64,000 nt of DNA from Orientallactaga sibirica. Lineage: Eukaryota > Chordata > Mammalia > Rodentia > Dipodidae. The notes beneath the pieces were generated by a model, which was not told the origin of the DNA, ran no database searches, and saw only the letters and a list, made by a program, of their open reading frames with translations. Location: NCBI GenBank assembly GCA_036365145.1, contig JAEOAD010000048.1, forward strand, positions 11,356,501 to 11,420,500, given 5' to 3'. Made by a program: the position numbers and the translations under genes. Positions 1-11,392 of this stretch are shown here, piece after piece; within the stretch, counting starts at the first letter, position 1; each line of letters starts with the position of its first letter.

Positions 1-781
1 TTTTTAGTTTTTACAATATTAAAAGGCAAGTTTCCATGAAAAATCGCTTGCACGTGGAAATAGCTAGGCTTCGAGTAATTAATGATACTGACGATAAAAT
101 GCAAATTTGATGTTGACTTCTCAAATACTACAATGAGACTAGTAAATATCACATATCTAAATGAACTTGTAGGTTCTGGGGAGCTGCACTCATTTAAAGT
201 GAGAAAGCGGCGATCTTACCTTTGACATCTATCAGAATGATGACAGGAACTAGAAGGAACATTGCAGTCAATCAGAGGCTGAAGAGATGTCTTAAGATCA
301 GAAAACTAGCAACAGGTTTATAGCAACTGAGTTCTTCGACGTGTGCTGCTCACACCTCAGGAGGAGTTCTGATATAGTGAGTGAGCCTGGTGCCTCCCCT
401 GTCTGAGCATGCTCACAGCTAAACTTCACTGGGACAAGGGGAGCCCAGCTCCCATCACTCTGTATGTGGCCTGGTCTCTCTGCTCTTACATTTCATCTTT
501 GCTCTCTTCTTATTTTAAATGTACAATTGTATTCTTGTTCATTCATTCATTATGGCATGTAAAGAGGGATAGTAATATATGTTAATATTATTAGATAAGA
601 AAGATTATGATCATTTAATATTTTAACTTGAAAGCATGTAGAACATTTCCCCCTATTTTAAGTCCAAACATGCATAAAACTTCTTAAATATGAAAGAGTG
701 TACATTTATACCAAAATAGGCTATGAAATTGTTTACCAGTATATTTTTCATTCATGAAGCAAATGAAAAAGAAATTGGGGG
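1..781. other. Unannotated single-copy-looking sequence
   Basis: AT-rich mammalian non-coding sequence with no open frame of note and no repeat I recognise. Nothing resembling a promoter, CpG island or exon is visible. Confidence 0.5.
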
Positions 782-966
782 GGGGCTGGAGATGTGGCTC
801 AGTTAGTACCCTGCTCCCTAGCATGCACAAAAGCTCTGTGTTTGATCCTAGCACTGCCTAAACCAGATGTGGTGGCACATGCTGTCATACCTGCACTGAG
901 GAGATGGAAGCAGGGAGCTCAGAAGTTCAAGGTCGAGCTACATAGTCAGCTTAAGATCAGCTTAAG

Positions 967-968
<2 letters not shown>
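782..968 (+). mobile_element. B4-like composite SINE (ID-like head plus B1-like body)
   Basis: The left part (GGGCTGGAGATGTGGCTCAG, then a CTAGCATGCACAAA segment and a degraded box B) is the tRNA-Ala/ID type head. The right part, TGGTGGCACATGCTGTCAT followed by an AAGTTCAAGGTC segment, is B1-like. This order, ID then B1, defines rodent B4. The copy is diverged and its A-rich tail has become the adjacent (CA)n tract. Confidence 0.65.

Positions 969-1019
<51 letters not shown>
969..1019. repeat. (CA)n microsatellite
   Basis: An almost pure run of about 25 CA units directly after the B4-like SINE, as expected for a microsatellite seeded in a SINE tail. Confidence 0.95.
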
Positions 1020-1021
<2 letters not shown>

Positions 1022-2780
1022 TACAAATATATGAATATCTGCTTTTACTCAACCTAAACACTCAACATGCATGTTTTCATGTTTTCAAATTGCATACACA
1101 CAGTAATAATTAATTAAATTTATCCCACAGTCCCTTAGTGTAAAACATTTCGCACTGATTTGAATTTCACCATAGTCATATCTGTTTTAAAGCACAAACC
1201 CTTTTCTGTGCATGCCTTGCAAAACCATTAGCAATGACTTATGTCTTACATCCGGAAAACAGCTTCTCAGACAGCATGGTTCGTGTACGTTACAGGATGG
1301 AAAGAGACTTCAGTCCTTTATGTAGTAGTCTGTTGGTCTTTGTGTAATTCTAAAGAATTCTCCACAAAGACATTGTGGAATTTCCTTGTCAGAGTATATG
1401 TTTTATGAACTGGGCAAAAGCTATGTAGAAAGAGTTTATAGTCCTGACTTGGACAGAGGATTTTGTAACTAAAAGATACAGATTCCCCTGTGTGTTGTGA
1501 TTAATGTGTTCAAACATTGTTTGAAAAACTTCCTTGTTATGACTGTGTCTGTCACAGCCGATCATGAGGTAGGGTTTCATTGGTCCCCCCCCCACCCCCG
1601 CTTTCATTCCAGCCTTAGAATAAGGATTCAAACAGAATTGGAAATAAAAGGTTATTTTATTTATTACATAAAGAAGTTAGTTCTCTTTTTTAAGAAGTGA
1701 GTTTAAATTTCCTATGACACTTTCCCGGTACGTTTAGCTACATTCCCATCTGATTTTCAGACCAAAGGAAGAAAGCAATACAGAGAATAAAGTCAAAGAT
1801 AAAAAGAAATATGTGAAGATCTTTCTTTATATTTCAAGTTTTTAAAAACTCACTAACCTTGAGGTCTTTTTTGATAAAAAAAATATAAAAAAATATATAT
1901 ATATATTGTCTCTTCACTTAAAAAGAAAGAAATAGCGATTAGCTTTCTTGCATGTTTGTGTTCTGCTGAGATGATCAATGCTAGTTTCTGGTGCTAAAAT
2001 TGAGCATGCATTTTTAAAATGCAATTTAAATACCATTAATTGGCCATCACAAGCCTATTTGAAGTTAAATATATTTCCCAAAAAGATGTAATTTTTGGAG
2101 TAAGAAAAAGATGTCAAAATTTCAAAGAACTTAGTTTCTACTTAATGAATATTAAGCCCTAGCCATAGATTGGAATTGCTAAAGAGCTGAGCAATTTCTA
2201 TTAGGCTTTTCAAAGTTAATCTTTGAAATATTAACACACAAAGATTCGGAACTCAATAATTGTAAATAATAGGGACATCGTCATTTCATTACTGGCTTTT
2301 AAAGGCAGAAAGTTCAAGTGCTGATAGATCTTTCAGTTAATGTTTTACTTTGATTTATCTTGTGTACATATCCAGCCTTTTGAACCGCAACTGGGATGGT
2401 TGAAATATAGGACTATAATATAATATAAGTAAGGGGAAACCAATTCAGCTTTCCCTTAAAGACATAATTGGCAAGGAGATTCCGGGGAGAGCCTCATGCA
2501 GAGCTGGAATAGAAGACTCGGGAAGCAGTTAACAATGTTGACTTCAGGTTTGTAGAAGTGTGCTCTATCGATCAGTGCCAGAACCAACTCAGGTCTTCAT
2601 TAGAGTCTCCTCTCAGCAGCGACTCTATTTTTAGCAATAATAGGAGATCATCTCGTTTATGTGATTTACTATATAGCATAATGCCACATGACCCCAATTA
2701 ATTAAAGGAAATTTATTTACTGAAATATTTACCTGCTTCTATATGGGTAGAAGGTAGAGGCAGGCGTTTTCTTAGACTGT
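1020..2780. other. Unannotated AT-rich sequence
   Basis: No recognisable repeat or exon. It holds a short C-rich run at about 1584-1599 and an A/TA-rich low-complexity run at about 1875-1906. Confidence 0.45.
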
Positions 2781-2792
2781 ATTGTGACTTTT

Positions 2793-2994
2793 TTGGAAAT
2801 TTATTTGTTTATTCATTTATGAAAGAGAAAGAAAGAAGCAGGTTGAGAAACAGAGAGAATGGGCACTCCAGGGCCTCCAGCCACTGCAAAGTAACTCCAA
2901 ATGCTTTGTATCACCTTGTGCATCTGGCTTTATGTGGGTAGTGGGGAATCAAACCCAGGTCCTTACGTTTTTCAGCCATTTCTCTAGCCCTTTT
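2793..2994 (-). mobile_element. B2-type SINE, standard form, with perfect target-site duplication
   Basis: Read on the minus strand the family runs: GGGCTAGAGAAATGGCT head with box A, box B near GGTTTGATTCC, a GCCAGATGCACAAGG body, CTGGAGGCCCTGG, a CT-rich tract, then an ATAAATAAA-type tail. Box A and box B are Pol III internal promoter elements. The 12-bp direct repeat ATTGTGACTTTT flanks it at 2781-2792 and 2995-3006, which proves insertion by target-primed reverse transcription. Confidence 0.9.
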
Positions 2995-4511
2995 ATTGTG
3001 ACTTTTATACACACTGTGGGAATCATTATTAAGTGTGTAATTCCATTTCAAGAAATTTTTATCAGCAAATATTAATTGTACAAAGGAGTTGCATTATAAC
3101 ATCTCTGTACATGCATATAATGTTCTTTTTAAAAATATTTTTATTGACAACTTCTACACTTACAGACAATAAACCATGATAATTCCCTCCCTCCTCCACT
3201 TTCCCCTTCACAACTCCGCTCTCCATCATATCCCCTCCCTCTCTCCATTAGTCTCTCTTTTAATTTGATGTCATCATCTTTTCCTCCTATTATGAGGGTC
3301 TTGCGAAGGTATTGCTAGGCACTGTGAGGTCATGGACACGGAGGCCAATTTCTGTCTGGACAGTTGCCTTGTAACTATTGGTATCCTTCCTTTGGCTCTT
3401 ACATTCCTTCTGCCCCCTCTTCCACATTGGACCCTGAGCTTTGGAGGGTGTGATAGAGATGTTTCAGTGCTAGACACTCCTCTGTCACTTCTTCTCAGCA
3501 TTATGTTGCCTTTTGGGTCATCTCAGTGGTCACTTCCATCTGCAAAGAGAAGCTTCTCTAACCAGAGGTGAGAGTAGCATTAATGTATGTATATGAACAT
3601 TAAGTGCAGTGCTTTAAGGGCAGTTTGGTGAGAATAACATATGCATTTAGCCATACAAGAGCAGGCTTTATACCTCTAAGGCTCATGACCTCCCCTGCTA
3701 TAGGCTTTTGGTTAGGTTTTCAGTACCAGGTATGTATTCCCTCCCACAGAGCAAGCCTCCAGTCTAATTAGAGAACAGTTGGTTTCCCCCAGAGCAGATA
3801 TGCCACTATTGCACTCATTTGGTCATTTGGCCTGTCTGGCCAAATTTGATGCTTCCATTGTCCACTGTTTTCACTGCTGATGACTTCTGTCTCCCATAGG
3901 GCTGCATGCAATGCAGCTTTTTTCGGTTTTCTGTTGGCTGATCTACAGGGAGAAAGTTTTCAGCTCAGCACCACCTTGCTTTCTCAGTGACCTTGCCACC
4001 CAGGCATGTGAAGTCTTCAGTAATAGGGTTTTACCATCTGTTACTCATGGGAAACCAAGGGCCTTGGCAATAGCCTGTAATGTTCTGGAGGCAACAGGGA
4101 CCTCCCTGGCCAACAACTCACTGGAAGGTATCCCATCCCTGGCACTGAACATTTTCTAGTAGCAATCTATGGTTTCTGGATGTGCCATTATCCAAAAACT
4201 AGGCTTTCATATGTCTTATTTAGAATATCTTGAATTTTGATTGACCCTCCCCCCACCCTTCTTTTACTCAATCTCTTCTGGCCTCGCATATAATGTTCTT
4301 TAAGCATATTTACCCCACCTCCTACATACTTTCCCCTCCTTTTCTTCTGTACCCCTAGTGGTCCCCTTGTAGTCTCATGTTCTTCCTCTTATCATGGCTT
4401 CCACATAGGACAGAAACACAGCATACCTGTTCTTAAGGGCTGACATGTTTCACTGAACCTGGTGATCTCCAGTTCTCCAGTTCCATCTATTTTCTTGCAA
4501 ATGTAAATTTC

Positions 4512-4748
4512 CTTTTTTAGTTTTTAAAAATATTTAATTAATTAAGTAGTTAATTAATTTGAAAGAGAGGGAGAGAGAGGAAGAGAGATAGAATGAGAAT
4601 GAGTATGCCAGGGCCTCTAGCCACTGCAAACATATTCCAGATGCATGTGCCACCTTGTGCATCTGGCTTACATAGGTCCTGGGAAATCGAATCTGGGTCC
4701 TTAGGCTTGCAGGCAAGTGCCTTAACCGCTAAGCCACCACTATAGCCC
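4512..4748 (-). mobile_element. B2-type SINE inside the L1
   Basis: Head at the high-coordinate end (AAGCCACCACTATAGCCC), body GCCAGATGCACAAGGTGGC on the minus strand, and a GA-rich tract plus TTAATTAAT-rich tail at 4530-4560. The flanks ATGTAAATTT and ATGAATTT are a plausible decayed duplication. L1 antisense sequence resumes on either side. Confidence 0.85.
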
Positions 4749-4814
4749 AAACATGAATTTCTCGAAATAATAATTTCATTCTTCTTTATGGCTGAGTAAA
4801 ACTCCATCATGTAT

Positions 4815-5135
4815 TATGGTGGTTTGAATCAGTTGTTTCTCATGAACTTAAGTGTTCTGAATGCTTGGTCTCCAGCTGATGGCAATTTGGGTGGGGGAGC
4901 CTTGCTGGAGGAGATGTGTCTCTGGGGGCGGGCTTTGGGATATTACAGCCAGCTCCACTCAATCTCTGTTTTCCACCTGCTGTGGCAGAAGTGATGCCTA
5001 GCTCCTGCTCAAGTCTCGCTTGCCTCTGCCCTCATGGAGCTTCCCCTTGAGACTGCAAGCCCAAATAAATCCTTTCCTACCCCCAGTTGCTTTTGATTGG
5101 GTACTTTGTCCTAGCAACATGGAGGTACCTACAAC
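4815..5135 (+). mobile_element. Family M medium repeat (about 320 bp), nested in L1
   Basis: One of at least six related copies here (others near 34.3, 44.0, 47.3, 50.6 and 60.9 kb). Shared signs are a TGGTRGTTTGAAT start, CTTAGGTGTTCTGAATGC, GGGGGCGGGCTT, ATGGAGCTTCCCCTT, an AATAAATCCTTT signal about 75 bp before the end, and an ACAAC(A) end. L1 is interrupted cleanly, with TCATGTAT before and ATATGTAT after. The class is unresolved: rodent hAT-type non-autonomous element or a MaLR-like solo LTR. Confidence 0.6.
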
Positions 5136-5560
5136 ATATATGTATATCATATTTTCTTTATCCACTCAGTTGATAGTGGACACTGAGACTGATTCTGTAA
5201 CTTGGCCATTGTGGACAGTGCTGTGCTAAACACATACAAGCATCTTGAGAGCAAGCTGGCTTTGATTCTTTTGAATATGTACTCAGAAGTGGTATGGCCA
5301 GAACATTCTATTGTTAGTAAAAAAAAAAAAAACATTGTATACTATTTTCACAGTGGCTGAGGTAATTCACTTCCTCACCCGTTGAGTCTAAAGGCTCCTT
5401 TTCCCCTGCATCCTCCCCAGCACTAGTTAGTGATGGTTTTCTTAATGGTATTGGGTGAGACGGCATCTAAATATAGTTTTGAGTTGCATTTTCCTGATGA
5501 ATAATGGTGTTAAGTACTTTTCAACATATTTGTTAGCTCTTACATATTCAGTTCTCAAAT

Positions 5561-7408
5561 TAACAATATAACTTGGCTATAAATGCCCAGAAAATCTTGA
5601 CTTTAATACAGTTTCAAAGTTATGTGATTATTTTTATGTAGAGTATAATTTGCTATTTTGTCAAACTTGTGTTTTCAGCCCAAACACTTACTGACTTCCC
5701 ACCATACACAATAGACTTGTAAACATCTCCTATTTCTATCAACTCTGTCATTTTTTATTCACACAATTTGATCCATTGGTAGTTTAGTATGACTTTGTGC
5801 TTGTGGGGAAAAAGACACACTGATATCCCATGAACAAGTTACATCAGTGGATAAGATTTTTCTTCAAAAAGACCAAGTATAGAATAGGAGACGCTAGACA
5901 TCCCTAGTCTATGATAACAGACCAATATAGTCAACATTCACTTGAGTAATTTCCTTACTACAAATCAAGTTACAGTAAAACTTGACTATACTAGCCAAGT
6001 ATCTGTAATTATGATTCTGCTATACTAGCCAAGTATTTGTAATCACAATTACATTAGCCCTTTGATGTGGATTTATAGCATGAATTGATCACTCAATGAG
6101 ATCGATGTTTCATACGGCCTTTCCAGAATTGGCAACAGAATTATTTGCGCCCTTTGGACAGAAGAAAACTGACTGAATGACACAACCTCGTCACATTAGT
6201 TGAACAAACCAGCCCTGTTATAGGCAAGAAAGTCTATGCGTTCTTATTCTGATGTTCTAAATTTCAAATAACTCAAGTTATGCTCCATTTATCTGGGAAT
6301 TTTCCCTCTTGGCAGGCACAGCTATTAGGAGTATAGCCACAAAGCCAGAGTGAGAAATATTACCCAGACACTCACTCCCAGCAGTGCAGTAGATTAGGCA
6401 CTCTGAAAGGCCTCCTTACTTGAACATAATAGCACCTTCATTAAGAAAATTGAAGTGCATTTCTGGAGTCTTCCAAACCAGACAAATCAACGCTAAAGGG
6501 AAAGCGCAAGATGGGGAATAACAAACAGTAACGGTGTGCAGTAACATGTCAGGGGCAAAGCTGCCTTGGAAACACATGCGGCTGTCTGAGCGGCAGCTTT
6601 TCGGCCCCAACCCAGTGGCAGGTACTGAAGGCTGAAGCAGGGCCCTTTGGAGCATTGAGCTGAGGACTGTGAAAGATGGAGCCCCAGCCCCATCCACAAG
6701 AAACACAAACTCCCTGGTTAAGCATCCTCATTTTAGACACCCACATTTCTTTTAATCCAGATTAACATCAGCCAAATAACAGCTCATTGTCAAAAATTAA
6801 CCTGACACCCACAGGTGAAAGTCAATAGAAACAAAACTGGTCGATTTTGAGCCCCTGCACTTCCATCACTTAATGAACAGTTCTGGAAGAGTCCATGCTT
6901 AAAAACAGAAAAGAAACACGGAATCACAGAATGAGGAAGAAATAAGAGACCCAGAACCACAGAGATTTTGAAAAACAAATTGTCTATTTCTGAAACTTAA
7001 AAACTCATCAGAGGGGGGGGCCATAAGCTTGGGGGAAAAAACTGCAAAATTTCAATATGTAGCTAATTCAAGTATCCAAAAGAGACAATATCTGAGGAGC
7101 TGATTATCAGGCTATGGAGAAATGATGAAATACAAGGATTTGTGGTTGTAGAAAGAATAATGCCTATTCAGCAGGACACATAAAAATAAGCCCAGATCTA
7201 GACATTGGATTTTGAAGTTACATAATATTAAAAAATATAGAGGTCGCTTTAAGAAAAAAAAGTTGGGGGGGAAGGCATAAATTTGAGTGTTAGCAGACTT
7301 GTCAACAATAGTAATAGAAATGAAAAAATAATTGTAGTACCAAGATAAAAACTGTGTGTCTAGAACTATGTCTTAAAGGAATCACAGTAAAATTAAGCAC
7401 ATGATGAT
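5561..7408. other. Unannotated sequence with a small tandem duplication
   Basis: No exon or dispersed repeat is recognised. A 34-bp partial tandem duplication starts at 5986 and 6020 (CTATACTAGCCAAGTAT in both copies). There is a G run near 7013-7020. Overlapping open frames on the minus strand around 6416-6746 look like chance frames. Confidence 0.45.
5986..6053. repeat. 34-bp local tandem duplication, two partial copies
   Basis: The second copy begins at 6020. The first 24 bases match with a single C/T difference and then decay, so this is an old local duplication rather than a variable satellite. Confidence 0.75.
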
Positions 7409-7661
7409 TTTTTAAGAATATTTCATTTATTTGCAAGCCGAGAGAGAGAGGGAGAAGAAAAGGAAGAGAGAGAGAGAGAGAAAGAGAGAGAGTGAGAGAA
7501 TATGAGTGTATAGGTATGCCAAGGCTTCTACCCACTGCAGATGAACCCCAGATGAATGTGCCACTTTGTGCATCTGGCTTTATGTGAGTACTGGGTAATT
7601 GAACCTGGGTCTTTAGACTTTGAAAGCAAGTGCCTTTACCTCTGAGCCACCTTGCCAGCCC
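7409..7661 (-). mobile_element. B2-type SINE, standard form
   Basis: Head GGGCTGGCAAGGTGGCTCAGAG on the minus strand, a box B region near 7600, the TGCACAAAGTGGC body, and a long interrupted (GA)n tract at 7440-7500. No clean duplication is seen, partly because the next B1 tail abuts its head. Confidence 0.88.
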
Positions 7662-7672
7662 AAAGACTGAGT

Positions 7673-7713
7673 GTTTGTTTGTTTGTTTGTTTGTTTGTTT
7701 GTTTGTTTGTTTG
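7673..7713. repeat. (GTTT)n tetranucleotide repeat
   Basis: Ten or so GTTT units forming the expanded tail of the adjoining minus-strand B1. Confidence 0.92.
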
Positions 7714-7860
7714 CTTTTGGATTTTCAAGTTAGGGTCTCACTCTAGCCCAGGCTGACCTGGGACTCACTCTGTAGTCTCAGGCTGTCTTCAAACTGACAC
7801 AGTCCTCCTACCCCTGCCTCCCCAGTGCTGGGATTAAAGGTGGGTGCCACTGTACCCAGT
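7714..7860 (-). mobile_element. B1 SINE
   Basis: The minus strand carries the 7SL-derived order TGGGTACAGTGGCACC, CTTTAATCCCAGCACTGGGGAGGC, a CTGAGACTACAGAGTGAGTCCCAGG segment, and CAGCCTGGGCTAGAGTGAGA. The ACTACAGAGTGA block is the internal insertion seen in the B1 copies of this window. Confidence 0.9.
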
Positions 7861-7861
7861 A

Positions 7862-8688
7862 AGCACACGAGGTTTTAAGAGAAGAGTTGATGGCAGATGT
7901 AGACCAGAAGTTCATGGCACGTCAGGAAAAAGGACCAACATGATGAGGGTCAGGAGGTGAGGCCTGAACTCTGTCTGCTTTGAATGAAGGTCTGAGAGAT
8001 TAAGTAATCTTGTAGGCCATTTTCTCAGCGTATCAAGGCATGCCCCACGCCGACTGGAGGTAGAAGGAAGTAAACAGCTCTTCCCCCTTTGTGGAAATGG
8101 CAGTATCCTCACAGGGCCAGACCCAATGCATGGGGTGTGCTCCAAAAGTGTATGAGACACGTTATGGTGCTTCACATTATTGTGGCCAATGAAGACATTT
8201 CCCATGGCCCTCCGTGTGTCATGTGACTTCCCTTCCATCTGTGATGTTTTTTTTTTTTCTTGTACTGACATTTGACATGAGGCTTGTTTTTGCCAGTTGA
8301 TGTGACACATGCCACCTTGCAGCAGAGACTTTAAATGTGCTTCTGTGTTAAAGGCTTTGTTTTTCTTTATGTGCCCCTCCTTGACCAGAATGAAAGTCTC
8401 ATGGTACGTACATGAAACTGGACTCAGTCAGCCCTGGAAGGGCCACCGATGACCTGAAAAGCCATGAGTGAGACAAGCATATCTGTTGCTGTAAGCCACC
8501 AAAGCTATGATGTCATCATTGTCGTAAGAGCCCGATAAAATGCCAGATAAATCTGAAAATTATTGGTCAAATCCCTAATGTTTCAGGGCAAAACTGGAGA
8601 TCCTCAGCTGGCCTAGGTACATATGCTATGTGATGGTTGTTTTCACGGTCAAGTTGGTTGGATTTTTGAGTCCCCCAAGGAGACAAAT
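7862..8688. other. Unannotated sequence
   Basis: Single-copy-looking DNA with no recognised repeat. A 132-codon minus-strand frame (7912-8310) has no domain I know and a lysine run encoded by a poly-T tract near 8246. I treat it as chance. Confidence 0.4.
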
Positions 8689-8702
8689 TTCTGGTGTTTT
8701 CT

Positions 8703-8943
8703 TTTTTTTTTTTTTAATTTGAGAGAGGGAGAGAGAGAGAGAGAGGAAGAGGCAGAGAGATAATAGGCATGCCAGGGCCTTTTTAGGCCCTGTGAACGAC
8801 CTCCAGATGCATGCGCCCTTGTGTGCATGTGCAACATTGTGCACTTTTGTCACTTTTGGCTAAACGTGGGACCTGGAGATTTGAACGGGTGTTCTTACGC
8901 TTCACAGGCAGGCGCCTTAGCCAGTATGCCATCTCTCCAGCCC
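8703..8943 (-). mobile_element. B2-type SINE, long form, perfect 14-bp duplication
   Basis: Differs from the standard form by an extra block (minus strand: CAAAAGTGACAAAAGTGCAC), which distinguishes the long form. TTCTGGTGTTTTCT occurs at 8689-8702 and 8944-8957. The GA tract and poly-T tail lie at 8703-8760. Confidence 0.92.
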
Positions 8944-9218
8944 TTCTGGTGTTTTCTGTGAGGACGTTTTGAGAAAGGTTTAAGGGAAGTGGTAAGATTC
9001 CCTGAATATGGACAAGATCATCCCCATGGGATGGGGTTCCAGGTGGAATAAAAAGGGGAAAGTAGGTGGAGTACCAACATCCGGATGCACTGCGCGCCCC
9101 CGTCATCACACTCCCCTTCTGTGACGGATGAAAGCCTCACACTGGGAGCCAACCTGCTTGCTTTTGTCAACTGTTTTGTCAGAGCAACAAGAAAAGCAAT
9201 TAATGAAGAAAATTGTTA

Positions 9219-9383
9219 TGCCACTTGTTGTGGTGGCGCATGCTAATAATCCTAGCACTTGGGAGGCAGAGGCAGGATGATTACTGTGAGTTTGAGGCCA
9301 CCCTGAGACTACATAGTGAATTCCAGGTTAGCCTGGACTAGAGTGAAATCCTACCTCAAAAAACAAGCAAAAAAAAAAAAAAA
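9219..9383 (+). mobile_element. B1 SINE
   Basis: Reads TGTGGTGGCGCATGCTAATA, CACTTGGGAGGCAGAGG, CCACCCTGAGACTACATAGT, GGTTAGCCTGGACTAGAGTG, then an A-rich tail. Its left flank holds one half of a duplication whose other half lies beyond the following B2. Confidence 0.92.
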
Positions 9384-9385
9384 TG

Positions 9386-9617
9386 CCTGGGTGGGGGAAA
9401 CTGAGGACATGGCTTATCAGTTAAGGCATTTGCCTTCAAACCCTAAGGACCCAGATTTGATTCCCTAGGACCCACGTAAACCAGATGCACAAGGTGGCAC
9501 ATGCGTCTTGGAGTTTGTTTGCAGTGGCTGGAGGCCCTGGCATGTCCATTTTCTCTCTCTACCTGCCTCTATCTCTCCCAACCCCCCAATAAATAAATAA
9601 AATATTTAAAAAAGAAA
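9386..9617 (+). mobile_element. B2-type SINE directly after a B1
   Basis: Full-length: a head with box A-like TGGCTTATCAG, box B-like GATTTGATTCC, CCAGATGCACAAGGTGGCAC, TGGCTGGAGGCCCTGG, a CT tract and an AATAAATAAATAAAAT tail. The 12-bp repeat AGAAAATTGTTA lies at 9207-9218, before the B1, and at 9618-9629, after this B2. Confidence 0.92.
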
Positions 9618-9629
9618 AGAAAATTGTTA

Positions 9630-10186
9630 ATGAGTAGTGGGGCTGTTCCTATGAGCAAACCTGACTACGTGGTTCTTTGGCCTTCTGAACTGGGTTACAG
9701 GAGAACTGTTGAGGACTTTGGTCCAGTGGGCTGCAAAAGCCCTAGAATGTTGCAAGCAGAGCTTCCTGGCCATCCTGGTGGGAATTAGGAAGACCAGAAT
9801 GCCAAGAGAATGGTGGACAGTAAAGCTTGTACTCATGAGGTTTCAAAGAGGAATAAGGACTTTGTTAAAATACTAAATTCTTATCTACCCCATGACTACA
9901 ATTTTCTAGTGAATGTGTATTACGATCTCTAGGGGCCTCAATTTAAAACTTCAGGTAACATAACATAAATTAAAACTTTACTGTGTGGCTGTTTAAATTT
10001 TCAATTCAGTGTATTGAGTTAATACGAAATAAATGTGCCTTTATTTACAGAGAGCCAATGATGCTTATTGCTTAAGTAATGATCTTGGAATTAAAGTAAA
10101 TGTCACAAGTCATTTCATATTTACATTCTTTTCAAATTCATTATGTCAGACATTCATTTTGATAAGATCATAAAAACAGAAGCCTG
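9630..10186. other. Unannotated sequence
   Basis: AT-rich and single-copy in appearance, with no exon-like or repeat features recognised. Confidence 0.4.
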
Positions 10187-10345
10187 TAGCAGTTAAGGCA
10201 CTAGCCAGAAAGCCTAATGACCCAAGTTCTATTCCCTAGTACCCATGTAAAGCCAGATGCACAAGGTGGCACATGCACCTGGAGTGGATAGAGGTCCTGG
10301 CATGTCCATTCTCTCTCTCTACTTGCCTCTTTCCCTTTCTTTCTC

Positions 10346-10346
<1 letters not shown>
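10187..10346 (+). mobile_element. B2-type SINE, truncated head
   Basis: Begins inside box A (TAGCAGTTAAGGCA), has a decayed box B and the ACAAGGTGGCACATGCACCTGG body, and lacks part of the segment before AGGTCCTGG. It faces the next B2 tail to tail. Confidence 0.82.
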
Positions 10347-10380
<34 letters not shown>

Positions 10381-10570
10381 ATGGGTGTGCCAGCAGCCTC
10401 TCATCTACTGTGAACAAACTCCAGAGTGTGCGCCCCCTTGTGGGCAAGTGCAGTATTGCATCCTTGCATCACTTTTTGCATCTGGCTAAACATAGGACCT
10501 GGAGATTCAAAGGGGAATTCCTAGGCTTCACAGGCAGGTGCCTTAACCACTAAGCCATCTCTCCAGCCCC
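10347..10570 (-). mobile_element. B2-type SINE, long form, inverted partner of the preceding copy
   Basis: Starts with a short (TA)n and a (GA)n tract, then GCGCCCCCTTGTGGGCAAGTG and the TGGCTAAACATAGGACC long-form block, and ends in CATCTCTCCAGCCCC. Together with 10187-10346 it makes an inverted repeat of about 380 bp with almost no spacer. Confidence 0.9.
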
Positions 10571-10587
10571 TCAAAAAACATATATGT

Positions 10588-10793
<206 letters not shown>

Positions 10794-10799
10794 TAGGCA

Positions 10800-11184
10800 G
10801 AAGCCTGACAGGGCTTACAGAGGTGGTCAGCTCAGCTTGGATACTTACAACAGCTATTAAGCTCCCTTTCTCTTGAGACAAAATACTGGTGAGTGTGCAG
10901 GGTCTCATACATGATGACAGGTACATATTCTAGCATAAAACAATTTCCCCAGCCCCATGCACTGTTTCTTAAACCCACTACTTCCCCAGATCTGACAACT
11001 GGCTGATATAAGCAGAAAAAACTCTCAACTCACACATTTTAGCTGAAAGAATGCACAAAAACAAGGCCCCCAAGGATCCAATTAATCAATTCATATCTTA
11101 ATGCAAAGTTAGCTCTGTTCCTTCCTGCCCCACGCTGCAACAACGCACATGTTTACTCTTCTTTCCCTATCAGTGTGCTCATTC
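10800..11184. other. Unannotated sequence
   Basis: No repeat or exon recognised between the microsatellite and the next SINE. Confidence 0.4.
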
Positions 11185-11189
11185 ATCAC

Positions 11190-11392
11190 TTTTTTTCTTT
11201 TTTCTTTGCAGGTAGAGAGAGAGAAAGAGAAAGAGATAGAATCAGAATGGCCAAGTCAGGGCCTCCATCCACTGTCAACAAACTCCAGATGCATTGGGCC
11301 ACTTTGTGTATCTGACTTTACATGGGGAATCGAACCTGGGTCGTTAGGCTTTGCAGACCATTATCTTCACTGCTGAGCCATCTGTCCATCCC
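11190..11392 (-). mobile_element. B2-type SINE, standard form
   Basis: A poly-T tail and GA tract at 11190-11240, the CATTGGGCCACTTTG body, the box B region GGGAATCGAACCTGG at about 11325-11339, and a head ending CATCTGTCCATCCCC. A short duplication CATCAC is kept on both sides. Confidence 0.87.

Larger units (their letters stand above)
3120..5560 (-). mobile_element. LINE-1 3' end (ORF2 end and 3' UTR), nested and 5'-truncated
   Basis: On the minus strand it ends near 3120 in an AATAAAAATATTT tail preceded by a polypurine-rich block (about 3180-3260), typical of a rodent L1 3' UTR. The far part, about 4380-4500 and 4760-5560, matches the antisense of the conserved L1 ORF2/3' UTR region (GGCTGAGTAAAACTCCAT; TTTCTTTATCC; ACTTGGCCATTGTGGACAGT). 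A B2 (4512-4748) and a family M element (4815-5135) interrupt it. It is certainly dead. Confidence 0.75.

Noticed and set aside
3332..3571. 79-codon plus-strand frame with a hydrophobic stretch
   Set aside because: It is the antisense of the L1 3' UTR.
7912..8310. 132-codon minus-strand frame
   Set aside because: No known domain, no splice or promoter context. Frames of this length are expected by chance in 64 kb.
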